Positions 45,761 to 56,015 of a stretch of 64,000 nucleotides of DNA are shown here, one piece after another. The DNA comes from Mayamaea pseudoterrestris (Eukaryota > Bacillariophyta > Bacillariophyceae > Sellaphorales > Sellaphoraceae). Each line of letters starts with the position of its first letter. The first letter of the stretch is position 1. The position numbers and the translations under genes were made by a program. The stretch lies in the NCBI GenBank assembly GCA_027923505.1, contig BROI01000003.1, forward strand, positions 1,054,001-1,118,000, given 5' to 3'. The notes beneath the pieces are model-generated. The model was not told where the DNA came from, searched no databases, and saw only the letters and a program-made list of their open reading frames with translations.

Positions 45761-46865
45761 GTCGCCAACACGACCAAGACGAAACTACTCGCTGCTGGAA
45801 TAGTAGTCACGGCTTTGCGAGTCAGACTATCAGCTACCTTCTTAATCTTGATGTGTTTAGCATCTTCGAATGCCAAGACTGCGAGGCAAGCTTCCTTTCG
45901 GTGCTAGACTGCTACGGGTAAACCATAGCTGCCAGTGTGCAGTGTGAGCCCGCAAGACAATGCCCATGGACTAAGCCGAGGCAGAATGTAGTCGAAAACA
46001 ATGCATCCATATGACTTGTCATCAGACCATATGACTTATTATCACATCGTCTTACGAATATCGAGTGTGACAGCCTCCAAGTTCGTCGCATTGGAACGAC
46101 TTTAGCTATGCACTCACATTCGCATGTTGAGAAAGAAGTTTGGCGAAACCGCGTTTAGAGTCTTGAACAAAAGCGCAGAGATCTACTATTAAGCCAAGTG
46201 ACTTTCCTTCCATATTTTATGAGGTCAATTGACAGATTTACCAAGACGAATCAAGTCCTCACTATGCCAGGCATGTACTGAAGTATCACCGTGACAGTCG
46301 ACAAAACGCAACTTGCATAGATCGGATGCAATAAAGCATAATGCGTCAATTGCGAAGAAAAGTTGGTCGCAAATACTCACGGAAGTTACTATGAATGTGC
46401 AACTATTGGTAGTAAAGCCGGATCTGCGAATGACACATGATGAGCTATGGCAGGAGCAGCATCGCATTATGCAGCAAGTGCATCGTGGGTTCATTTACGC
46501 GGTCGGGGCAGTTCGGCCAGCTTTTGCCTTCGGCGACGCTGCCAACTTCGTTTATTGTTCCATCGCAAAGCACCTGATGTCGAAAACATCTTACTTGGCC
46601 TGAACGGCCAGCCCGCTTCTTGTAGTAGACTAACGAAAGTAAGGGTAATAGCGCCAACGCCTATTTGTGCAGTAATGTGGTACACTTTACGATGCGTGGA
46701 TAAAAACGTACGACTTTACATCAATAAAGGTTCTCGCTGCTGGCATAACACTTCGCACGAGCAATAACTCTTTGACTGTGTTTGGAGCCCTCTTCGTATT
46801 GCTCGAGGACATTCGTCACAATAGAATAGACGCGGCACACGAAAAAAGAGATTTTATTGCGTAAC
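45761..46865. other. Intergenic, no gene recognised
   Basis: About 1.1 kb between the carbonic anhydrase upstream region and the 3' end of the MYND-LRR gene. A direct repeat CCATATGACTT occurs at about 46006 and 46026, 20 bp apart. Several frames of 60-110 codons overlap on both strands without recognisable domains; I do not call them genes. Confidence 0.45.
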
Positions 46866-49800
46866 TTAGCACAGGAAGTCGAATCCCGTTCCTTCGTACA
46901 CACACGAGCACGTAGAACTATCGCCACTATCATCGCTGCAACAATACGTGCAGCATGGGCCAGGTGGACATGAAATTTGAGGGCTGCTGCCACCGCAATC
47001 CAAGTAAAAAACTGGTAGACTTGCCGAAAACACGTCGCACACTTCGACTGGAATCGTTCCAACTATATCATTACCATCGATCCGAATCAAGCCGAGACGA
47101 ATTAGTGAACTAAGCTCAGTTGGTATGGCGCCAGTGAGGGAGTTGGACTGAAGCTGCAAATCAATCAGATCGCCAAGATTGCCGAGCGTTGTTGGAATTG
47201 ATCCATCAAAGCTGTTGTTGGATAGGTCCAAGTATCGAAGACTCGAGAGCCGGCCGAGCTCGGGTGGCACGTTGCCACTTAAAAGGTTTGATCGCAGAAC
47301 GATTGTGCGAAGACTGTCCGATGCTCCTAATGACGGCGAAAGACGACCCGACAGTCGATTTTCTCCAGCAGCGAGAATGCTCAAGTTTGGAAGCAGACCA
47401 AGAGTTTCGGACAAGGCAGTGATCATATTCTGGCTGATGGTCAGTTCACGCAAACTGTCCAGTTGGCCAACTGAATCGTTAAGACTGCCCGTAAAGCTGT
47501 TTGCGCCAAGGTTAAGGCGTTGTAAATTTACAAAGGGAGTTAAGTCCGGTATCGAGCCGTCAAAATTATTGGCCGACAAATCCATTTCTCGCAAGTCGTT
47601 CCAATCCCCAAGAACGTCATCCAATGAGCCGGAAAACTTGTTTGAACTCAAATCCAAAAACGTCAGCGCCGTGAGCGCGCTCAAGCTTGTAGGGAGAGTG
47701 CCCTCCATTAAATTTGCCCGAAGGGACAACGACGTCAAGGCAGTCAGACTGCCAATCTCGCTCGGTAAAGAGCCGCCCAAAGCAACAGCAGTTCCACCAC
47801 TTAACGCCAAGGCTCGCAACCTAGTGAGTAGACCTATTTCTGGAGGAAGTGAACCACCAACTTGGTTGAAACCAAGACTCAAATCGATTAAATTTCCAGC
47901 GCCATTACATGGAGCATTGGATCTTGAGAACCAGTCGCACTCACTCTCGTCACTTAGCCATTGGCTGCTATCCGTCCACTGTTCACCTGCTGTGCTATAG
48001 AATAAGGTTGCAAGAGCATAACGCTGTGTCAACTCTGCCTCTGAGAGTGAATCAAAGTTTAAAGCGCCCGCTTGCCAAACAAGTGCTTGGTTTTGTGGTG
48101 AGCCGGCGCTCGCCATGCTTGATCCTGAATCAGCGGCAAGGGGAGCCAATAAGGCGTATAGCTGGCGTTCTTGTTGTGTAAAACCCGATGTAACAGTCGG
48201 CAACGACACAAACGGAGTTGGCAGCCCCGTTGCAACCGTTGGACTCAATGTCGGACGCGAAACAAGTTTGGATGGTGTTGGCGAAATAGACGTCGACGAC
48301 GTTGGTCGTGGTGTTGCGGAGCCGCTTTCTTCAGACGACTGATTTCTTGTGCCCAAACCAGCGCCGAGCCCGATGGCAAGAATGACAAGTAGTAGAAGTA
48401 GAAGTAGCAGGCAATACCAAACGGCCTTGATGCGAGGACCGTCTTTAACGGCGATTCCTCGAGACTTTTCATCAAGTGCATTCTGATCTTCGCCCGACCG
48501 ACTGCTCAACTTCCCTGTTTCAATATCTGTTGCTGCCGGTAGTCTGGAAGCTGCTATAAAATCCGTCCCGGATGTATCGGCATCCTCCGCGAACACCGGC
48601 TTTAGTTGTACCTTTCTCGATTTAGCAGAAGAAAGTATATCATCAAAACTTTCGCCAGGAGCTATTTCGGCTCGTACACTCGTCATAGTGTCGGGTGGCA
48701 CGGCTAGTCTTGGCTTTCTGAGTATCGGAATGGGATAAATGTTGGGGGCCGCTTTATCTATTGTTGACTTAGATCTTATATTCTCATGCTGTTTCGAATC
48801 TGGCGACTCTGGCTGAGCGTTGCGATCGGCCAGATACTTTTGAAAACGTGACGATGCAGACGCTGGAGCATTGGCTGACGGCGGCCGCCTTGCGCCTGTG
48901 CTGCAAAGTGCGTCCAAAGCTTGTTCAGGATGAGCTGCATGGGACAGTGACGTTGCAGATGTAAGCTTCTTATTGTTGGCGTCACTGTGCATGGGATGTC
49001 GATCATCGGTGTAATCTAGCGACCACTGGCTTGCCCCAGCCAGCTTCATTACAGCCGCCGAGACAGTAGCGGTTGTAGCAGCCATGTCAGCTGCTGTCAT
49101 TTCTCCATCGTCGTCATCATCTGTTTCAGCGTTGCCTTGCATTGTTCGTGGTGGGGCGAAGACTTGAAACGAGGCGACATCAGTTTTGCGCGGCAGATTT
49201 CGCGTGGTCGACATACATTTTGATTGAGCACGCCAGCTGTCCGATTCGTCAATGTCATCGCCTTGTTGTGGGTTGTCCTCTTTGGCGAATGTAGCCTGCT
49301 CCGTCAATGCGTCGTCTGATATTGATCTTTCTTCTAGATTTCCGACTTGCAGAATGTCGGGAAGAAGGCCTGGCCCAGCCTCATTTGTGCTCAATAAAGG
49401 CCCTGCTGCCATATCTTGGACATTTGCATCATCAGATAATGAATTGTTCATATTGCCAACCAGCAATGTCGTTACCGATTTAATTGCTGACTCGACCCTG
49501 TCTTCGTCATCGCTCTCATCATCTGCTTTTGACGAATTTGAATCACTCAAGTATGGAATGACACCGAATCCTGCCTCGGCATTCCATATACTTGTGTCGC
49601 GAGGGTATTCAGACACTCGAACGACAACCGGCGAGTAAGTGGTCCCGCTTCCGTTAACTGTACCAAAGCTACTGGAAGATGCGGCCGTGGCAGCAATTGT
49701 CTCGTCTTCGTCCTCCTCTTCAATCTTGTTGTGATCAAAAAATGCATAAGACTTGTTCCCATCATCGCGTGTGGCTTTGCTTGTGTCGTTGGATGGCAAA

Positions 49801-52325
49801 GAGGAGGAAAAACCAGTCACGTCCCGCAACAAACATGAGCTATCCATGAGACTGCTACTCCCTATATCACCATCACTCTCGCTGTTGTCAAGAAGTGATT
49901 CCCCGATAAATTTGGCATTTAATTTATCGGAACGCACAGGTATAGTCAGCGACGAATGTGAAGAATATCCAGACGATGAAGTCCTGGTACTTTGCTCAGC
50001 ATCCGTCGAAACTTCTGCAATTGCGGAACTGACAGAACCGTCGTCTTGGTATATTTGTCGAAACGCAGTTAGATCCTTGCTGCTCGATCCGTCGTTACCC
50101 TGAATATAGCTTTTCCGAAACGATTTTAAAGATCGCAATGAGATCCTCGTTGGTGATTCACTTGATGATTTCGCGTTTTCCGAATGAGATATCGAAGCAG
50201 CAGTAAATTGATTTTGGTCGTTGGCGTCGGTACTTTGAGGCAACGCGTTACGAGCAGTTTGCGCCTCCAGTGTCACGTCGGTTTTTGCAGAACAATTGAT
50301 AGCGTCGGTGCCAGAAGGCTCTAAATGCAATTCGCCTTGTCCATCTCCATCATCATCACGAGCGATCTCGCCGTTGCTTCGACCAAAAGCTGCAATTGGT
50401 GACGACCACGGATGCTGCCGCGCCGCCACTTTTGACAACATGCTGCCCAACAAACTTTTATTCTTGCCAGGAGAGCTATTTTTGGCTCCCGCGTGCTTGC
50501 TTTGGTCTGATTCGTTTTCGACGGACCGCGTGAAAAAGCTCAAATCTTCCGACCCACCGCCGCTAGTTTCAACGCTTCGCTCATCCAATGCCACCAAGGT
50601 TGGCCGTTTTTCATGATTCGACGGCGGAATGGCAGCTAACAGCTCGGTGTCATCCGTCCGACTCGTGCCGTTGCTGTCGTTGTCGTCCATATGGCCTTCC
50701 AGTGAGCGCCGATCACTCGAGTCAACGTCATTCGTGTTGCTGGCGTTGCTGCCGCTTTTGTCGTCGTCGTCACTGAAAAAATTGCCGAAATTACCAGCCG
50801 ACTCGTCATTCAACGTTTGACTGTCACCAAAGTCATTTGCTTCGTCACCGTCGACAGTGTAGCTAACATACGACGGGTCGAGCGACTCTTGCTCGCCTCC
50901 CTTTGGCGCAGCGGCAGTACCAAGATGCGACGGAAGCCGCTGAACGTTGCCTTCCATGGAACCGTCGTCGGATGATGCATTCTCCGAAACGCTCGTGTTA
51001 CTGTCGTCATCATTGGCAGCCGCCGGATAGCCTGCGTTTGCTGGTCGCGTAATAGTTTCTCGCACCAAAGTACCTTCATCCACCTTCATCATCAAGCCAC
51101 TCGACACCTGCGCCGCAACATGCAGACTCGCATGACTGCTGCTATTCACCGTGGCAAACGACTCGTTATCCATTTCCGTCACCGTCTCTGGCAAGATCAA
51201 TTGCTCGCGCACTTGCAGCACAAAGGGTTCCCGCCCCCGCCAGGAGCCTTCCATGTCGGGTCCTTCCGACGGCTCCTCGTCCTCCTGAATGGACTTGAGT
51301 GCAGCGTCGTCGTCGTTTTCGTCGTCGTTGCTGCTGTCCAAGCTCAGCAAGCCAGCGTCGTCCGTCATGTGAAAGGAGTGTTCGGCGGGTGGTTCCATTG
51401 CTGATGATTGCAAACTAGTCTTGTTGCTTTGCTGGTTTTCAAAAAATGTTCCGAGCGACTTTTTGTTGGCCTTTGCAGCATTCTCAGCATTGAAAACTTC
51501 CATGAGATCCAGTTTACCTTTACTGCTATTGCTACTCGCGTTGGGACTGAGCGATCCTTCGGAATGCTGCATCTGATGTGACGCAATGGTTTGCTGCCAA
51601 GCTTGCTGCCGCTCCTTGACCGACAGCGTTCCCTTCGCCTGCTCCACCAAATGTTGCTTGTAGGCGTACGGATCGGGTGGCGCAATCTTAATTAATTCCG
51701 TCTTTGTCTTGTTGCTGTTATTTGACGAACGACTCGCACCATGACGATCCGATGCAAAGACCGCCTCCATGTCCATGCTGTTCATCGAGTAGTCGCCTTC
51801 GGATTCGTCAGTGACGTTGTGATCGCTACTACCGTCATGAGCCACCGTGAGTTTCAACTTTGGCTTGGCTGCTGCTGCTGGTGACAGTTGCAAGAACGCT
51901 GGCAGCATGGCGGCAATGCCTCCGGGCCGTCGCGTCGAGTCCTCGCTGCTGCTACTTTCGCACTCCTCGTCATAGACTTCGTACAGCTCTTCGTCGTCAA
52001 TAATGACTTCCTCCTGTTCTTGGTCATCCGTCTCAACTGCAGCTGCTGCAGCAACATCATTCTTTGTCGTCGCGACAGTTGATGATTGCTGCTGCGTTTG
52101 CTGCTTCTTCATCACCACTGGACAGCATTCACTCTTGTGACCACCCGACCGGTTCCAGTCCCACGCCAAGCACTCGGGCGAGCAATACTTGGCGTCATGG
52201 CAATGTAAACACTTGAACGCCAGTCCGTCGCCGCCGCAAAAATCCTCCTCCAGGCCGCAGGCGTGGCAGCAAGCGTTGCTGGTGCTGGTGCTGCTGCTTG
52301 ATGACGAAGATGAAACAGAGGACAT
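46866..52325 (-). CDS. MYND zinc finger - transmembrane - LRR receptor-like protein
   Basis: A single exon of 1819 residues. At the N-terminus is a MYND-type zinc finger (CHACG ... CLHC ... YCSPEC ... HKSEC, residues about 18-67), a protein-interaction module. About 1200 residues of low-complexity acidic, Ser/Asn-rich sequence follow, then one membrane segment (WYCLLLLLLLLVILAIGLG, about 1300-1320) without a signal peptide, so the N-terminus should be cytoplasmic. Outside come a Pro/Thr/Ser stalk (TPRPTSSTSISPTPS), a domain starting RQLYALLAPLAAD with YALATLFYST and WLS-x-x-ECDWF, about 13 plant-type LRRs (LxxLxxLxLxxNxLxGxIPxxL), and a Cys-rich end, PCCTYCC ... CSCVYEGTGFDFLC. There is no kinase. 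It is a divergent paralog of the gene at 53053-55812, sharing all outer parts. A role in sensing or adhesion is inferred. Confidence 0.88.
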   Translation of the reverse strand: MSSVSSSSSSSSTSTSNACCHACGLEEDFCGGDGLAFKCLHCHDAKYCSPECLAWDWNRSGGHKSECCPVVMKKQQTQQQSSTVATTKNDVAAAAAVETDDQEQEEVIIDDEELYEVYDEECESSSSEDSTRRPGGIAAMLPAFLQLSPAAAAKPKLKLTVAHDGSSDHNVTDESEGDYSMNSMDMEAVFASDRHGASRSSNNSNKTKTELIKIAPPDPYAYKQHLVEQAKGTLSVKERQQAWQQTIASHQMQHSEGSLSPNASSNSSKGKLDLMEVFNAENAAKANKKSLGTFFENQQSNKTSLQSSAMEPPAEHSFHMTDDAGLLSLDSSNDDENDDDAALKSIQEDEEPSEGPDMEGSWRGREPFVLQVREQLILPETVTEMDNESFATVNSSSHASLHVAAQVSSGLMMKVDEGTLVRETITRPANAGYPAAANDDDSNTSVSENASSDDGSMEGNVQRLPSHLGTAAAPKGGEQESLDPSYVSYTVDGDEANDFGDSQTLNDESAGNFGNFFSDDDDKSGSNASNTNDVDSSDRRSLEGHMDDNDSNGTSRTDDTELLAAIPPSNHEKRPTLVALDERSVETSGGGSEDLSFFTRSVENESDQSKHAGAKNSSPGKNKSLLGSMLSKVAARQHPWSSPIAAFGRSNGEIARDDDGDGQGELHLEPSGTDAINCSAKTDVTLEAQTARNALPQSTDANDQNQFTAASISHSENAKSSSESPTRISLRSLKSFRKSYIQGNDGSSSKDLTAFRQIYQDDGSVSSAIAEVSTDAEQSTRTSSSGYSSHSSLTIPVRSDKLNAKFIGESLLDNSESDGDIGSSSLMDSSCLLRDVTGFSSSLPSNDTSKATRDDGNKSYAFFDHNKIEEEDEDETIAATAASSSSFGTVNGSGTTYSPVVVRVSEYPRDTSIWNAEAGFGVIPYLSDSNSSKADDESDDEDRVESAIKSVTTLLVGNMNNSLSDDANVQDMAAGPLLSTNEAGPGLLPDILQVGNLEERSISDDALTEQATFAKEDNPQQGDDIDESDSWRAQSKCMSTTRNLPRKTDVASFQVFAPPRTMQGNAETDDDDDGEMTAADMAATTATVSAAVMKLAGASQWSLDYTDDRHPMHSDANNKKLTSATSLSHAAHPEQALDALCSTGARRPPSANAPASASSRFQKYLADRNAQPESPDSKQHENIRSKSTIDKAAPNIYPIPILRKPRLAVPPDTMTSVRAEIAPGESFDDILSSAKSRKVQLKPVFAEDADTSGTDFIAASRLPAATDIETGKLSSRSGEDQNALDEKSRGIAVKDGPRIKAVWYCLLLLLLLLVILAIGLGAGLGTRNQSSEESGSATPRPTSSTSISPTPSKLVSRPTLSPTVATGLPTPFVSLPTVTSGFTQQERQLYALLAPLAADSGSSMASAGSPQNQALVWQAGALNFDSLSEAELTQRYALATLFYSTAGEQWTDSSQWLSDESECDWFSRSNAPCNGAGNLIDLSLGFNQVGGSLPPEIGLLTRLRALALSGGTAVALGGSLPSEIGSLTALTSLSLRANLMEGTLPTSLSALTALTFLDLSSNKFSGSLDDVLGDWNDLREMDLSANNFDGSIPDLTPFVNLQRLNLGANSFTGSLNDSVGQLDSLRELTISQNMITALSETLGLLPNLSILAAGENRLSGRLSPSLGASDSLRTIVLRSNLLSGNVPPELGRLSSLRYLDLSNNSFDGSIPTTLGNLGDLIDLQLQSNSLTGAIPTELSSLIRLGLIRIDGNDIVGTIPVEVCDVFSASLPVFYLDCGGSSPQISCPPGPCCTYCCSDDSGDSSTCSCVYEGTGFDFLC

Positions 52326-53052
52326 GGTAGAATGATGCTAATGTAGCTGCAGTACTTCTGATCCAACTTGGTCTCGCTATTGCAAAATCCTGGATTTTTA
52401 TTCCTTGGCGATTGGCTCAAAGAGGATGTGCGGCACGAAGGCGTGACGCGACTCGCTTCCACTGCGATTGCTCACTGCGAGTGTCGTGGGTCGACTTGCG
52501 AATCTGCTTCCGCACGCGCGCGTATAAAGCAGCAATAAGACTTGCGCGTGAAGAGGTTACTCAAGACGCTCTTTCTCTCGTTCTCTCTCTGTTAGCTGTC
52601 GTCTTGAAGCCTTGATGCCCTCTTACTCACTCGAGAGATACTTGCTCCTCCATCATACTCGCGCCTCCATCATACTCGCGCACCGCTTCTGCCAAAGAAA
52701 TTGCGCCCCGGCGCGCCAAAATTTGAGACGCGCCAGCAGTGTACACTATTCTGCATAGTCGAGTCTTGGGTGAGTGTATTCATGAGTGTGAAATGTCACT
52801 TGGAGGGTCATTCGTAATGACTATTAGTGTCGGAGTGGTATTGACAGTGAGGCCGAATCGAACGAAAGAGGAAGCAATTCACCATGGCACGAGTGACGAG
52901 AGATTCGACTGTCGCCTATTGATCACTGGAGACTGCATCGAATAAATTAACCTGAAAAAGAACTTGTTGACAGAGTAGTAGAAAGACTTAGAGGAAAAAC
53001 TTTATTGACGTTCGTTTTAAGCGCCACGAACGACGAGATTTCGATCTCGAGA
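52326..53052. promoter_or_regulatory. Shared intergenic region of the LRR receptor-like pair
   Basis: 727 bp between two divergent paralogs. It contains GGCGCGCC at 52710-52717 followed by AAAA, a good fit to an E2F/DP palindrome (TTTTGGCGCGCC on the other strand), and a duplicated CTCCATCATACTCGCGC (about 52650 and 52667). No gene is seen. Confidence 0.45.
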
Positions 53053-55812
53053 ATGAATTCGCCTCGTCACGCTGACGACCAAGCGTCGCTGCAGCAACAG
53101 AATCCCTTTGACGCAGCAACATCCAACTTTTCCAGCCCCAGCTTGAGTAAATCTTACCGGGAGAGTCTTGAGCATTTGGTAGACTTTGATGTCGGAAACG
53201 AAAATGGCAAGCAACCGACGGCGAGATTAAACTTGATCAACACTACGAATAACTCTGTTACTGATACTGCTAGCAGCAGCAGCGTCAAAGCAAATATACC
53301 ACAGCAGCAGCAACGAACGAAGTTGAATCCAGATCGAGCCAATTTTGCCGCCATGCTTAATCAGCAGCGCATGCAGCAGCAGCAGTGCATGAATGGATCA
53401 AACGGTTCAGCAAGTGTTACGAGACTGCAGCAACATTCCTTGACGAGCAACAAGCATCTATCGAATGACGCTCCCCGGCAAAAGCTTTCGGCGCCAAGCG
53501 ATTTGACGACAAAGCTGAACGCCATGTTCACGTCGCAGCAAATGCAGGCGCCATTGAAAGAGCAGCAGCAGCAAGCTCCAAGACAAGCTCCTAGACAAGC
53601 TCCTGCAACAGTCAAACAAAAGACAGCATCTAGTAGCAAAGCACTTCTTTCTCCAGACGATTTACCAACGATTGCTCGCTTTCGCAGAATGCTGCAAATG
53701 AAGGTTCCACAAGGCGCCGTGCGCAACCAAGTGTTTGCTGAAGGTTACGACGAAGTCATGGTGAACGCTGTATTTTCCAAGCAGCCGCTCAATGAAATAC
53801 TGATGCATTTGCAAACGACGAACAGTGAATCGGTAATGACGAATAGTCAAGGTGCAAATGGACATGCAAACGTAGTAGGGCAAGAAGCTGACGCGATGGC
53901 CGAGAGTACTAGTCAATCACCTGACCAGCAAGCTCCACGCCCATTGCCAAAGCACCGACAGCACCAGCAGCATTCCAATGGCAGTCGCAAGCAACTATCG
54001 CTTCAGGATCCATCACCTCAACAATTTTTAACGGCGGCAGTCTTGACGAATGCGCTGCAAGACAATAAGCAGTTTCAGCAAATGCGACAAGTCAATGTCG
54101 ACGAGTCGGAAGCCATGCCCATCAAGTCTCTCTCCATGCACATGTTTAATCAAAAAGTCAAAGCAAAAGACGGTGACGCTGATAACGACAACGAGTCACT
54201 ATCCACCATGGGCTCGATCGAAGCCGGTCCAAAAAGCAAGGAGTGGCGCCAGTCGCAACTAAACCACGCGCAGCGCATCAAGCACGTTTACGAATCCACG
54301 CAGCAAACGGCGCGCATCGTTGACGCCCACAACAACTTGCCGCACACGCAGTATAAACGCGACATGCAGGAAACCAAGGAGCGGCAAAAGCAGTCGGCGT
54401 CGTTGCTCATGGAACACATGGTGGGCGAAAGTACACTGTTTCACAAGCAAGTTCAACAGATGGAGCAGCAGGCGCAAACGCAGGAGCAACAAAAGCAGCG
54501 AAGAGTATCATTCACAAAAGAGTTGGAACCAAAGCGCATGGTGGAGCTGAAATCAAGCAAGGGATCAAGCGAGCAAGAAGAGAAGAGGGAAATTGAGCCT
54601 CCTCGAGGCTCGTCAGAACCATTTGCTGCTGGAGCAGCTTCGTTACCTATTGAAACACCGCTATCGACGCCAAAGCTAAAAGAGTCGGCAAAGACAAAGC
54701 CCGAGGATGAGGAACCTAGTGGAAGTATGCACTTGTCGCAGTATCGTCGTAGGCAATATTTTCGATGCGGCTTGTTAATATTGTTCTTTGTCCTCGTCCC
54801 AGTCATGATTGGTTTGTCAGTCGCCGCCAGCAATGCACGGCAGCGACGGAGCGAAAAGAAGTCATCTGTGTTTGCGACGTCAGCTCCGTCAATGTTACGG
54901 ACCAACGTGCCGGTGGAGGAGTCATCTACGCCTCCTCCAACTGCCTCGGTAAACGCTCTTTCGACCGAGCCACCTTCGAGTGCGCCTCCAACATTTGCAC
55001 CAACACTACAGCCCACCACCTCCTCGCGGCGCCAAGCCTTGCTGGAGGTTCTTGTTCCGGTGTCGCTTGACAATGGAACAAGTCTGCAAACGCCTGGCTC
55101 ACCGCAGTACAAAGCGTTGGACTGGAGCTTGACGAACAACAATATTGATGATAATACTGCTCGCGTCGTTCAACGATACGCTCTGGCCACTTTGTACTAC
55201 AGCACAAATAGTCTTGCAGACAATTCTCGCTCCTGGCTAAATACGAGTGGCTGGCTATCATCGGATGATGAATGTACCTGGTATGGAGTGAAGTGCGTTG
55301 GCAAAGCTTTGACGAGTCTACAACTGACGAGTAATCAACTTATTGGGACCTTACCTGACGAGCTTTCAGTGCTAAACAAGCTGCAGACGCTTTCACTGAA
55401 CAACAATGCTTTACAGTCAACGATTCCGACAGCCATAGGATTGCTGACAAGTCTGACAGACCTGGACTTGTCGAGCAACAGCTTGAGCGGCACTCTGGCC
55501 AGCGAGATTGCAAATTTGAGCAATTTGAGCAATCTACTCTTGCAAGCAAACCTACTAGAGGGCGGCATTCCAGACGATTTTGGTCAGTTGCTGCAGCTAC
55601 AACAAATACGATTGGACAGCAACAATTTGAACGGCAACGTTCCCGAGGCCGTCTGCTACGCCTTTTCGGCAAGTCAGCCTCGCTTTTACTCCGACTGCGC
55701 TGGATCGAATCCAGAAATTTTGTGTCCAGCGTATCCATGCTGCACGTACTGCTGTCAAGGCGGCTCGTGCGACTGCGTGTATGCAGGGACTGGGTTTGAC
55801 TTTTTATGCTGA
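53053..55812 (+). CDS. Transmembrane LRR receptor-like protein, paralog of the MYND-LRR gene
   Basis: A single exon of 919 residues from the first ATG, at 53053. The N-terminal 560 residues are Gln/Ser-rich and without a signal peptide, with a Pro/Gln/Ala repeat (APRQ units near 53575-53610) and coiled-coil-like Glu/Gln/Lys stretches (near 54370-54500). One membrane segment (CGLLILFFVLVPVMIGLSVAA, about 573-594) leads into a Ser/Thr/Pro stalk, then ALLEVLVPVS, YALATLYYST, WLSSDDECTWYGVKC, about five plant-type LRRs and the Cys-rich end PCCTYCC ... CDCVYAGTGFDFLC. The outer half matches the divergent gene at 46866-52325, but the cytoplasmic half has no MYND finger and fewer repeats follow. No kinase domain. 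A type II topology (N-terminus inside) is inferred from the missing signal peptide. Confidence 0.87.
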   Translation: MNSPRHADDQASLQQQNPFDAATSNFSSPSLSKSYRESLEHLVDFDVGNENGKQPTARLNLINTTNNSVTDTASSSSVKANIPQQQQRTKLNPDRANFAAMLNQQRMQQQQCMNGSNGSASVTRLQQHSLTSNKHLSNDAPRQKLSAPSDLTTKLNAMFTSQQMQAPLKEQQQQAPRQAPRQAPATVKQKTASSSKALLSPDDLPTIARFRRMLQMKVPQGAVRNQVFAEGYDEVMVNAVFSKQPLNEILMHLQTTNSESVMTNSQGANGHANVVGQEADAMAESTSQSPDQQAPRPLPKHRQHQQHSNGSRKQLSLQDPSPQQFLTAAVLTNALQDNKQFQQMRQVNVDESEAMPIKSLSMHMFNQKVKAKDGDADNDNESLSTMGSIEAGPKSKEWRQSQLNHAQRIKHVYESTQQTARIVDAHNNLPHTQYKRDMQETKERQKQSASLLMEHMVGESTLFHKQVQQMEQQAQTQEQQKQRRVSFTKELEPKRMVELKSSKGSSEQEEKREIEPPRGSSEPFAAGAASLPIETPLSTPKLKESAKTKPEDEEPSGSMHLSQYRRRQYFRCGLLILFFVLVPVMIGLSVAASNARQRRSEKKSSVFATSAPSMLRTNVPVEESSTPPPTASVNALSTEPPSSAPPTFAPTLQPTTSSRRQALLEVLVPVSLDNGTSLQTPGSPQYKALDWSLTNNNIDDNTARVVQRYALATLYYSTNSLADNSRSWLNTSGWLSSDDECTWYGVKCVGKALTSLQLTSNQLIGTLPDELSVLNKLQTLSLNNNALQSTIPTAIGLLTSLTDLDLSSNSLSGTLASEIANLSNLSNLLLQANLLEGGIPDDFGQLLQLQQIRLDSNNLNGNVPEAVCYAFSASQPRFYSDCAGSNPEILCPAYPCCTYCCQGGSCDCVYAGTGFDFLC

Positions 55813-56015
55813 GCGAGCGTCACTCGATAGCACATCTTGTAGAACGAGGAAGTTTGCGCTTTTGAGCAAAAGCTTCGACGATGCATCTGCACGGCTTTAG
55901 ATGTGTCTAAACATGAAGCATTCAATATCATGTAATGTATTTGTTTATTTACTTTCTGTCGAGAGTGCTGCTGCTTATAGACAAGAGAGGCAAAAATTCC
56001 TAACCGGCTCTCTCA

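Noticed and set aside
45525-45876. N-terminal extension of carbonic anhydrase to an ATG at 45876
   Set aside because: The extension would bury the signal peptide behind 117 residues and cover the likely promoter boxes; the start at 45525 gives a normal secretory leader.
45428-45907. 159-codon plus-strand frame at the carbonic anhydrase 5' end
   Set aside because: It overlaps the antisense of the signal peptide and promoter, with no recognisable domain; chance frame.
47179-48000. 273-codon plus-strand frame
   Set aside because: It is antisense to the LRR repeats of the MYND-LRR gene, whose periodic codons create open shadow frames.
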